Source of the DNA: Gemmatimonas sp.
GTDB lineage: Bacteria > Gemmatimonadota > Gemmatimonadetes > Gemmatimonadales > Gemmatimonadaceae
Assembly: GCF_031426495.1 (NCBI RefSeq)
Contig: NZ_JANPLK010000049.1
Location: 167,136 to 231,135 of the forward strand
Direction: 5' to 3'
DNA length: 64,000 nt
Part shown: one piece after another, positions 57,254-64,000 of the stretch
Layout: each line of letters opens with the position of its first letter
How positions within the stretch are numbered: the stretch's first letter is position 1
Made by a program: the position numbers and the translations under genes
Notes under the pieces: model-generated
Seen by the model: only the letters and a program-made list of their open reading frames with translations
Database searches by the model: none
What the model was told of the DNA's origin: nothing

Positions 57254-58195
57254 CTACTTGCCGAGCTTCGCGCGGAAGAACGCAATCGTCTTGGGCCACG
57301 CAGCCACAGCGGCCGCGGCGTTCGGTGCATTCCCATCCTGTCCGCGCAGGAATCCGTGTCCGGCACCGTCGAAGATGTGCGACTCGTACGACTTACCGAG
57401 CGCCTTCATCGTGGAATCGGTGGCCGGGATCGTCGCGTTGATCCGCGCATCGTTGCCACCGTACAGGCCGAGTACCGGCGCCTTGATCGCGACCATCTGA
57501 TCGGCCGGCGGCGGCGAGCCGTAGTACACCACCGACGCGCCGAGTCCCGGCGCGGTCGTGGCATGCAGGAACGACCGTCCGCCGCCCCAGCAGAAGCCCA
57601 CGATCCCGTACTTCGGCAACGCCGCCGGCAACGACATGCCGTACTTCGCCACGGCATCCAGAATGCGCGTGCCGACTTCCGGCGTCACCTGCCCGATCGC
57701 CGCGCGCCCCTGATCGGGAGCCGGGTCGGCCTTCAAATCGCCCGTGCGGAACATCGTGGTGAGATCCGGTGCGATACCGATGAATCCGTCGGCAGCCAAC
57801 TGGTCGGCCACCGAACGCGTCCACGTGTTGATGCCGGTGTTCTCGTGCAGCGCAATCACCACCGGCGCCTTGTCCTTGCGCTCGGGATACACGACCCACG
57901 CCATCACACTGTCGGTGGCGTTGACCTTGATCGCCACCCACTCGGCGTGACGCGGCGACGCCGCGAGGCGCGCGCCCGCCGTGCCGGCCGACGCGGGAAT
58001 ACCCCCGGCCTGCTGCGGCAATAGGCGCGACGTCGCCCTACCGTCGCGCACGGACGACAGATCGTGACTGGCGTGCTCGTCCGCAGCTCCCGTCGGCGCC
58101 GCGGACGTTGCCGCCGTGGCAGGGCGGGCCCGTCCGGCCACGAAGCCGGATCCGGCGAGAACGATAGCGGCCGTGAGGCCAAGAATCATGCGCAT
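57254..58195 (-). CDS. Dienelactone hydrolase family protein, secreted
   Basis: 313 residues with an N-terminal signal or anchor (LGLTAAIVLAGSGFVAG). The family triad is visible: nucleophile Cys in GFCWGGG, Asp in YGGNDARINAT and His in GAGHGFLRG. Residues 95-310 form the alpha/beta core. Dienelactone hydrolases open lactones in chlorocatechol-type pathways, but exported paralogues like this have wider, uncertain esterase roles. No aromatic catabolic genes are nearby. It diverges from the following gene. Confidence 0.9.
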   Translation of the reverse strand: MRMILGLTAAIVLAGSGFVAGRARPATAATSAAPTGAADEHASHDLSSVRDGRATSRLLPQQAGGIPASAGTAGARLAASPRHAEWVAIKVNATDSVMAWVVYPERKDKAPVVIALHENTGINTWTRSVADQLAADGFIGIAPDLTTMFRTGDLKADPAPDQGRAAIGQVTPEVGTRILDAVAKYGMSLPAALPKYGIVGFCWGGGRSFLHATTAPGLGASVVYYGSPPPADQMVAIKAPVLGLYGGNDARINATIPATDSTMKALGKSYESHIFDGAGHGFLRGQDGNAPNAAAAVAAWPKTIAFFRAKLGK

Positions 58196-58395
58196 AGTGG
58201 CTCGAAGGGAAAGTGAGTCTGACCGCTTCGATCCCGGGCAGGATGCCGAAGCAAGGGCTGCGCCAAGCTACGAGACCGGACGTTGGCCGACCAGACCGAT
58301 CGAGAGTAGGTTGCAGCCATGGTGCGAGAATCCGCACAACCAGTGAGCGTTGCGGCACCACGTTGGCGCTCACTCCCATGACCCTGAGGTGCACG

Positions 58396-59481
58396 ATGCG
58401 CGCGCTCTCTCGCTCTGCACTGCTGCTGGTTGCCCTGACCGTGCCTGCCGTGGCGCGGGCCCAGGGCGTAACCGTGCAGAGTGTTGCCGACGTTCGCCTT
58501 TCGGGGGCGCTCGGCGTCGCGGCCAACATTGCCGCAAAGCTCGGTGGCGGCAGCATGCACGACATTGCCACCACCACCTACGTGTCGGGCCATCGCCTAC
58601 GCACGGAGTCGGCGGCGAGCGCGTCGATCATCGATGCCGATGCCGGCCGGATCACGACGATCGACCACAAACAGAAGTCGTACACGTCGATGACCTTCGC
58701 CGAGATGTCGGCCGCCATGAAGGAAGCCGCGCAATCGGCCAAGGAGTCGTCGTCCAAGGAGAAGGCCAAGGGAAAGGCGAAGGATTCACCGTCGGACGAT
58801 TCGGTCACATTCAAGTACAAGGTGGCGGTCGACCGCCCCGGTCAGCGGGAGAAGGTGTCCGGCTACGACGCGGAACGCGTGTTCATCACGGTGACCGTCG
58901 AAGCGCAGGTGGCATCGGAGGGTAAGCAGGATCAGTCGGTCGGCAACCTGGTGTTTTTACTCGACCAGTGGATCTCGAAGGACGCCCCGCAGATCGCCGC
59001 ACTCCGCGAATTCCAGCGCGCCTATGCTCAGAAGATGGGGCAGGAATTCCGCGCTCAGGTGCAGGGACTGCAGAGTGTCTTTGCCAATGATCCGCGTATG
59101 AAGAACGGATTCGAGGCCGCGGCGAAAGAGTTGGCGAAGGTTCCCGGTATCGCCCTGAAGAGTGCGACATACGTGTCCCTGTTGCCGGTCGACATGGAGT
59201 ACGATCGTTCGCTCACGCTCGGCGACGGCGCCACGGCGGCCAAGGAAAGTGCGGCGAAGAAAGACGAGAAGCCGTCGGGCGGCGGTTTCCGCGGCATGAT
59301 GGGCGCGATGAAGGCCGCGGCCGAGAACGCCGCCAAGCAATCGGACAAGCAGAAGTCGGCACCGCCCAAGCAGTCGCTGCTCATGACGGTGACCGACGAG
59401 GTGAAGAGCATTACGCGCGGCGCGGTATCCGCCGAGATGTTTTCGCCGCCGGCCGATTACAAGGAAGTCAAGCGGCAGTAG
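58396..59481 (+). CDS. Secreted protein of unknown function (DUF4412-like)
   Basis: About 361 residues from ATG 58396, chosen because GAGGTG lies six bases upstream and the signal peptide (SALLLVALTVPAVARAQG) starts at once; ATG 58378 is the alternative. The mature part has a LolA-like pattern of beta strands (TTTYVSGHRLRTES, ASIIDADAGRITTID, KSYTSMTFAEM), then a Lys/Ser/Ala-rich helical insertion. The C-terminal half is Lys-rich with QSDKQKS repeats and ends FSPPADYKEVKRQ. The resemblance to DUF4412-type lipid-binding proteins is tentative. Confidence 0.7.
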   Translation: MRALSRSALLLVALTVPAVARAQGVTVQSVADVRLSGALGVAANIAAKLGGGSMHDIATTTYVSGHRLRTESAASASIIDADAGRITTIDHKQKSYTSMTFAEMSAAMKEAAQSAKESSSKEKAKGKAKDSPSDDSVTFKYKVAVDRPGQREKVSGYDAERVFITVTVEAQVASEGKQDQSVGNLVFLLDQWISKDAPQIAALREFQRAYAQKMGQEFRAQVQGLQSVFANDPRMKNGFEAAAKELAKVPGIALKSATYVSLLPVDMEYDRSLTLGDGATAAKESAAKKDEKPSGGGFRGMMGAMKAAAENAAKQSDKQKSAPPKQSLLMTVTDEVKSITRGAVSAEMFSPPADYKEVKRQ

Positions 59482-59490
59482 GATGCTCCC

Positions 59491-60498
59491 CTAAGGCGCC
59501 CGCTTCTCCACGTCAGACAGGAACGCGCGCACGGCGGCGATGTATTCCACCGGTTTCTCACGCATCGCCGCGTGCGCAGCGCCCGGAATCACGACCAGCC
59601 GTGCGTCGCGCATGGTCTTCCTGAACTCTTCGAGCGTCGTCGGACGCGCTTCGTCGAATTCGCCGGCAATGAATAGCGACGGCGTGGTGATCTCATCCAT
59701 GTCGGCGGCACGCGTCCACGCTCTGAGTGAGCCGGTCGAGAGAAACTCCGTCGGGCCCCACATCTGACGGTAGATCGTGTCGTTCGATGCCACCCCTTCG
59801 CAGCGGGCAATCGTTGGCGTCGGTAACCGGCGCACGTGACGCGCGTAGAACGAATCCGTCGCCGCCTTGTAGGCGGGCGAATCGAGCGTGCCGGCCTGCT
59901 CGTTGTCGTCGAGCACTTTTTGAATGGATGCCGGCAGCTGCTCACGCAAACTGTCGGCATCGGCGATCCACCGTGGCGTGGAGATGAGTGGGCTGCTGAA
60001 GATCACCGATTGCACGCCCGAGGGCTTCGCCACGATCATGTACTCGGCCGCCAGTGCGCCGCCCCACGAGTGTCCCAGCAGATGCACCGTGTCGAGCTTG
60101 AGCGCGCGGCGCACCGCTTCCACTTCCTGCACAAAGCGCGGGAAATTCCAGAGCGACGTATCGGTGGGATGCTCCGAGCGTCCCGAGCCCAGCTGATCGT
60201 AGAAGATCACGGGCCGTTCGTTGGCGAGCGGCGCGAGCACCTCGAAGCGGCACGACGTGCCTCCCGGGCCACCGTGCATCGCCAGCAGCGGCACGCCGGG
60301 GCCGTTACCGATCTTGCGATACCACACCTTGCCGCCGGGCACATCGATCATGCCTTCCTGCGAGGGGAAGGTATCTGTCGCCGCCGCGATGGTGCTGTCG
60401 GCGACGGTATCAGCGTTCGGTGAACAGGCGGCGACGGTGCACGTCGCGGCGATCGCAACGGCAGCGCTGACACGTGGCACGATTCGGGAGAGGATCAT
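59491..60498 (-). CDS. Proline iminopeptidase-family alpha/beta hydrolase, lipoprotein
   Basis: 335 residues with a lipobox-like leader (AIAATCTVAACSPN). The S33 hallmark HGGPGGTS is followed by the nucleophile elbow GHSWGGALA, acid in AGEFDEARP and His in PGAAHAAMRE. The cap region is present (about 185-250). It should release N-terminal proline or related residues from short peptides in the periplasm. Downstream of the LVIVD paralogue 2 gene but separated by a strong hairpin, so probably transcribed separately. Confidence 0.9.
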   Translation of the reverse strand: MILSRIVPRVSAAVAIAATCTVAACSPNADTVADSTIAAATDTFPSQEGMIDVPGGKVWYRKIGNGPGVPLLAMHGGPGGTSCRFEVLAPLANERPVIFYDQLGSGRSEHPTDTSLWNFPRFVQEVEAVRRALKLDTVHLLGHSWGGALAAEYMIVAKPSGVQSVIFSSPLISTPRWIADADSLREQLPASIQKVLDDNEQAGTLDSPAYKAATDSFYARHVRRLPTPTIARCEGVASNDTIYRQMWGPTEFLSTGSLRAWTRAADMDEITTPSLFIAGEFDEARPTTLEEFRKTMRDARLVVIPGAAHAAMREKPVEYIAAVRAFLSDVEKRAP

Positions 60499-60512
60499 GC
60501 GTCAATCATGCG

Positions 60513-60551
60513 ACGATGGCCGCCGCTTGTCGAGCAAGCGGCGGCCATCGT
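60513..60551 (-). terminator. Perfect 17-bp stem-loop terminator
   Basis: The arms 60513-60529 and 60535-60551 are exact inverse complements, with a five-base loop. The hairpin lies 30 bases after the stop of the LVIVD gene and just before the next gene on the same strand. There is no T-run, but at this stability it should terminate or protect the transcript. A 10-bp motif (GGCCATCGTT) is repeated beside it at 60542-60561. Confidence 0.75.
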
Positions 60552-60580
60552 TGGCCATCGTTGTCCATCGGTGATGTCAG

Positions 60581-62539
60581 TTACATCGCCAGCGCACGCA
60601 GATCCTGCAGCGCCTTCTTCAGCAGGTCCACCTTGGGCTGATCACAGCTGCGGCTTCCTTCGACATCCGTGACGAGCTTGGCGAGCGCGCTGTTGCGCGC
60701 CGCTCCATTCGACTTCTCGGCGTTCGCGATCTGCGCGCGGATGTCGCCGATCTTCGCCGGCGCCACGCATCCCTTGCGCTCGAGCTGATCGGTGTACGCC
60801 TTCGCCAGCGCGAAGCTGGGCGGCCACGAGATCTTCGGCTGGCCCTGCGCGTTCAGATAATCCCACTTCACCGTGTTGGCCGCATCGATCTCGTTCTGCG
60901 AGATGAACTCGCTCGGCACCAGCTGCGCCACGTCCATGCCGCGCGCAATCTCCGAGCTCACGATGTTGCCGTTGTACCAGTATACCGACCACGAACCGCC
61001 CATTTCCATGCGCGTGCTGTCTACCGGACCACGGTCGAAGCTGGCGATTTCCTTCGGATGCGCCGCATCGGTCCAGTCGAACACCGAGATACCGCCCTGA
61101 TACCACGACTGCACCATCACGTCGCGACCCGGAATCGGAATCAGCGAGCCGTTGTGCGCCACGCAGTTTTCGTTCTTGGTCTGGTACGTGGGGATCTTGT
61201 AGTAGCTCTGGAACACCAGCTTCTTGTTCACGATGTTGAAGATCGCGTTCGCACCCCATTCCGGCTTGTCGAGCGGACGGCACTTGGGCGAACCACCACC
61301 GCCCCACTCGTCGCTGAACAGCATCTTCGTGCCATCGTTGTTGAACGTAGCCGAGTGCCAGTAGGCGAAGTTCGAGTCGGCCACCGCATCGAGGCGCACC
61401 GGCGACACTGGGTTGCTGATGTCAAGCAGGATGCCGTGTCCTTCGCAGGCGCCGCCGGCCAGACCGAGCGCCGGATACACCGTGATGTCGTGGCACTGTG
61501 AGCCTTCGCTCACCGCCGTGGCCGCCGCGGGCGGCTTGTCCATGCCCTGCGCCGACAGAATGCGCATCACGTTCGTGTTCACGATCGGCCGCGCGGCCGC
61601 CGTATCGGCCGCCGTCGCGACCGTCGCACCGCGCGCCTTTACGATGCTGTCGATCACCGGCTTGATGAACTGATTCGGCAGAATCACTTCCTCGTTCATC
61701 GCCGGAATCATGATCGTGAACGCGCCCTTGGCCTTGGCGGCATCCATCTCGGCCTTGTCGGCCGCCGAGGCGCCATGGCTCTTGGCGGCGCCGAGGCCGG
61801 CGAAGATGTTCGCGCGTCCGACCACCGCTGCAGCCGCGGGGTTCGCGAGGGGCACCTTGATGATCTCGATGCGCAACCGCGAGGAGTTCGCTTCACCGCT
61901 CGGCGCCGCGACGCACTCAGCCAGCTCACCCGCCGGGCGGATGCCCGACGAACCCGACACGTAGATGTACACGTTGTTTTTGTCCTTCGGATCCTCGAGC
62001 ACCGTGTGCGTGTGCGAACCACGGCACGTCTGCACGTTCGCGACCAGCTTCGGCTCACGGATGTTCGTGATGTCGAAGATGCGCACGCCGCGCACGCGTT
62101 CCTTGCTCACCACGTCCTTCACGCCGCCGGGCTTGCAGTCCACGCGGCCATTCATCGCTTCGGCCGACATGAACATCAGGTTCTTGTACACGCTGACGTC
62201 GTTCTGCGAGGCGGGGCACTCGTAGGCCACCACGAGCTTCGGGGCCGACGGATTGCTGATGTCCCAGATCACCGGGCCATTGTAGTTGCCCTGAATGACG
62301 TAGTTGCCCGTGAACGCCAAGTCGGAGTTGGTCTCGCCGAGGAAGCCCTTCGGCGACACGGCCTTGGCTACGACCTTCAGGTTGGACGTGTACTCGGCGG
62401 CGTCGAAGAGACCGGCCTTGAGGTTGTTGCGGGGGTCACTGGCGGGGGACGGCGCAGTGACCGGCTTTCGAGGGGCGCAGGCGGCGAAGGCGGTCGCGGC
62501 GGCAACGGCCAGCAGAGCGCGTATGGGAAGAGCGGACAT
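60581..62539 (-). CDS. Secreted LVIVD-repeat protein, paralogue 2, lipoprotein
   Basis: 652 residues with a lipoprotein leader (LLAVAAATAFAAC). LVIVD-type blades are visible (IWDISNPSAPKLVVAYECP, IFDITNIREPKLVANVQTC, LLDISNPVSPVRL, VFDWTDAAHPKEIAS). Blocks shared with the protein at 10364-12214 include SDPRNNLK near the N-terminus, TCRGSHTHT, ENCVAHNGSLIPIPGRD and a GGSWSVYWYNG segment; the C-terminal helical tail also aligns. An insertion (about 255-320) is unique to this copy. It is a beta-propeller of unknown role, probably at the cell surface. No DUF305 partner here. Confidence 0.87.
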   Translation of the reverse strand: MSALPIRALLAVAAATAFAACAPRKPVTAPSPASDPRNNLKAGLFDAAEYTSNLKVVAKAVSPKGFLGETNSDLAFTGNYVIQGNYNGPVIWDISNPSAPKLVVAYECPASQNDVSVYKNLMFMSAEAMNGRVDCKPGGVKDVVSKERVRGVRIFDITNIREPKLVANVQTCRGSHTHTVLEDPKDKNNVYIYVSGSSGIRPAGELAECVAAPSGEANSSRLRIEIIKVPLANPAAAAVVGRANIFAGLGAAKSHGASAADKAEMDAAKAKGAFTIMIPAMNEEVILPNQFIKPVIDSIVKARGATVATAADTAAARPIVNTNVMRILSAQGMDKPPAAATAVSEGSQCHDITVYPALGLAGGACEGHGILLDISNPVSPVRLDAVADSNFAYWHSATFNNDGTKMLFSDEWGGGGSPKCRPLDKPEWGANAIFNIVNKKLVFQSYYKIPTYQTKNENCVAHNGSLIPIPGRDVMVQSWYQGGISVFDWTDAAHPKEIASFDRGPVDSTRMEMGGSWSVYWYNGNIVSSEIARGMDVAQLVPSEFISQNEIDAANTVKWDYLNAQGQPKISWPPSFALAKAYTDQLERKGCVAPAKIGDIRAQIANAEKSNGAARNSALAKLVTDVEGSRSCDQPKVDLLKKALQDLRALAM

Positions 62540-62694
62540 TCGGATTTGCGGGTGACGGGAGGAAAGAGCATACGGCGCGGCGATAGAGGGAGTCTATCGC
62601 CCGTCGCTGGGTTCGGCAGGGCTATAAGGACCGTACGGCGTGGTGGGGCGGATCGTTTCGAGACGCTTCGGTCAGGGACGGCACCACCCGCCGG

Positions 62695-63243
62695 TCATTC
62701 CAGCCGATCCCGCGTCGCTACCAGCTGCTCGATCGCATCGGCCACATGCCCTGCGTCGATGTGATGATCGCCCCGGGCGATGCGCAATCGATACGCCGCC
62801 ATCAGCACGTCGGCGTCTCGAAATCCAGTGGGTGTCTCGAACTTGTAGCAGGCGAGCTCGACCTTCAGTCCGTTCGGATCGCGCACATAGATCGAATCCA
62901 TGAAACCGCGATCGCGCTGAATGAACGAGATGCCACGCGCCTCGAGTCGCGCCGGCGCCTGCTGAAACGTGGCCCGCGACACATTGAATGCGATGTGCTC
63001 CACGCACCCGACCTCGCGCGGCGCCGCACGACCGGCATCGGCATGCGCTTCGTTGGTGAATACCGTGAGAAGACGTCCGTCACCCGGATCGAAGTACAGG
63101 TGATTCTCCGCCTCGAGCCCCAGGTTGGGCTGCTCGAAAATGAACGGCATTCCGAGCACGCCCTGCCAGAAGTCGATGGCCGACTGTCGTGTGGAGCCCA
63201 CGAGGGTGATGTGGTGGACACCCTGCACTTGTATGCGCTGCAT
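62695..63243 (-). CDS. VOC family protein (glyoxalase/extradiol dioxygenase-like)
   Basis: 182 residues from ATG 63243 (a GTG at 63249 would add two residues). Two betaalphabetabetabeta modules are visible. Metal ligand candidates are His in QGVHHITL, His in VEHIAFNV and Glu in LKVELACYKF, matching the VOC metal site. RDPNGLKVEL is the characteristic late motif. A helical tail (about 140-182) follows. Cytoplasmic. The reaction could be dioxygenation, isomerisation or thiol transfer; there is no pathway context. Confidence 0.87.
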   Translation of the reverse strand: MQRIQVQGVHHITLVGSTRQSAIDFWQGVLGMPFIFEQPNLGLEAENHLYFDPGDGRLLTVFTNEAHADAGRAAPREVGCVEHIAFNVSRATFQQAPARLEARGISFIQRDRGFMDSIYVRDPNGLKVELACYKFETPTGFRDADVLMAAYRLRIARGDHHIDAGHVADAIEQLVATRDRLE

Positions 63244-63329
63244 GCTCACTCCATCGGAAAGACAACATCGCGCCGTGATTCAGCAGGCGTTGAAAACATG
63301 AAGCGGCGGAGCGTGTCGTGCAACAATGC

Positions 63330-63827
63330 CTACCCCTCACCCCACCGACGTGAACAGGGGAGCACCTCCCGTGAGACGCGCTCACCATGAATCTGGACGA
63401 CACCCAGTAGCGGAATCGACATGACACCCTCGATGCGAAGGGGACCCGTCGCGGCTTGCACGACGCGCAGCGGGCGAGCCACCGAGAAAAGCAGCGAATC
63501 ATTCGCCGCCTTCGCCGCTAGACGTCGACGCTCGCCCAAACGATCGCGCTCCTCCTGTGAGAGAATGACTTCGACGAGTCCCGGATCGATGCCGATGCGC
63601 CACTCGCCAACACCGTTCGCCGGAGTACGCGAGTGCCACCCGACATTCACGTACGAAACCGCCGCACCGCGAAACGCATGGCAACTCGGCGCCAAGCGTG
63701 ACACCGCAGTCGAGGCGGCGGCATCCGCAGCGTACCCCTCGGGCAATGGCACCTCGAGCGTGTTGTCCGACGCATCGCGCTGCGGGTAATCCATACTCGC
63801 CACGGTCGATCCCACGCGCAGGAACAT
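63330..63827 (-). CDS. Hypothetical protein, possibly truncated by an adjacent insertion element
   Basis: The frame is open from 63923 to 63330; the first internal ATG with a reasonable sequence is 63827 (MFLRVGSTVASMDYPQ, about 165 residues). The C-terminal part (VILSQEERDRLGERRRLAAKAANDSLLFSV) looks helical and real, and the remainder is mixed alpha/beta. No family was recognised and there is no signal peptide. Its upstream end runs into the transposase gene end, so the original N-terminus may have been lost to the insertion. Confidence 0.45.
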   Translation of the reverse strand: MFLRVGSTVASMDYPQRDASDNTLEVPLPEGYAADAAASTAVSRLAPSCHAFRGAAVSYVNVGWHSRTPANGVGEWRIGIDPGLVEVILSQEERDRLGERRRLAAKAANDSLLFSVARPLRVVQAATGPLRIEGVMSIPLLGVVQIHGERVSREVLPCSRRWGEG

Positions 63828-63859
63828 CGTGCGCGACGCCAGATGATCGACCAGTACGT

Positions 63860-64000
63860 CTAGTGGGGCGTAGTTGATGTACGTGTAGCAGGCATGCGAC
63901 GGGTGACGTCGCGATACCGCCACACAAACGGCTGGCAGGTTTCGTTATGCAGCGTGATATAGCGGAGCAGCTTGCGCGTAAGATCGGTGGTCGAGGTGAA
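63860..64000 (-). mobile_element. C-terminal end of an IS630-like transposase
   Basis: A frame entering from the right edge ends at TAG 63862-63860. Its 46 residues contain FTSTTDLTRKLLRYI, then HNETCQPFVWRYRD and VTRRMP. This is the typical C-terminus of IS630-family DDE transposases, including the Glu of the DDE triad's final helix region (YI..HN.T..PF.W). The rest of the element lies outside the window, so its completeness and terminal repeats cannot be judged. Family assignment rests on this short motif. Confidence 0.6.

Overview
High-GC bacterial DNA, densely coded on both strands, with most genes in short co-directional runs joined by 1-4 bp overlaps (ATGA, GTGA, TAATG, TGATG). There are many Sec, Tat and lipoprotein leaders, secreted peptidases, amidases, LVIVD and BNR/VPS10-type beta-propeller proteins, FG-GAP repeats and kinase-TPR proteins. 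This mix suits a Gram-negative, aerobic, secretion-rich soil or freshwater heterotroph. I favour Gemmatimonadota (Gemmatimonas-like). A convincing 8-vinyl-reductase of bacteriochlorophyll synthesis (bciA) raises the possibility of a phototrophic member, but no other photosynthesis gene lies in the window. The phylum call is inference: no rRNA, tRNA or ribosomal marker is present.

Layout. 1-3.1 kb: left-edge CocE-type esterase divergent from a PadR regulator, then a secreted trypsin-like protease. 3.1-8.5 kb (minus): NfeD-like protein, flotillin, M24 aminopeptidase, M1 peptidase. 8.6-14 kb: secreted protein, EamA exporter, LVIVD protein with DUF305 protein, and an actinobacterial-type '3-methyladenine glycosylase' homologue. 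14-17 kb: ABC-F ATPase and a frameshifted secreted protein. 17.1-20.3 kb (minus): two tandem paralogous secreted proteins followed by a Ser/Thr kinase with TPRs. 20.4-23.3 kb: Tat-exported molybdenum hydroxylase (IorAB-like). 23.9-27.8 kb (minus): three genes overlapping by 4 bp, namely NIPSNAP, FG-GAP/cyclophilin fusion, and SCP2/R2-like ligand-binding oxidase fusion. This is the most unusual unit here. 27.9-31 kb: MBL hydrolase, CBS protein, amidase. 31-36.1 kb (minus): SPFH lipoprotein, beta-barrel protein, OmpH/Skp-like protein, degenerate ABC ATPase, degenerate M20 peptidase, YvbH-like PH protein. 36.3-37.6 kb: decayed MFS transporter. 37.6-42.3 kb: periplasmic redox operon (secreted protein, cytochrome c/copper monooxygenase-like, PQQ dehydrogenase, cytochrome c), facing a multicopper oxidase with swapped domain order. 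44.4-47.6 kb: bciA overlapping a hybrid histidine kinase. 47.6-63.9 kb: assorted secreted hydrolases, a BNR protein, a LuxR/hydrolase/pseudo-cyclase fusion, a second LVIVD paralogue, a VOC protein, and an IS630-like transposase end at the right edge.

Functionally the window is dominated by envelope and periplasmic work: peptide and amide hydrolysis, membrane-microdomain (SPFH) proteins, and copper, haem, PQQ and molybdenum oxidations feeding electrons to the respiratory chain. No CRISPR, phage, rRNA or tRNA was seen. No gene-free stretch exceeds about 300 bases; the longest is 36080-36340, which holds one imperfect hairpin.
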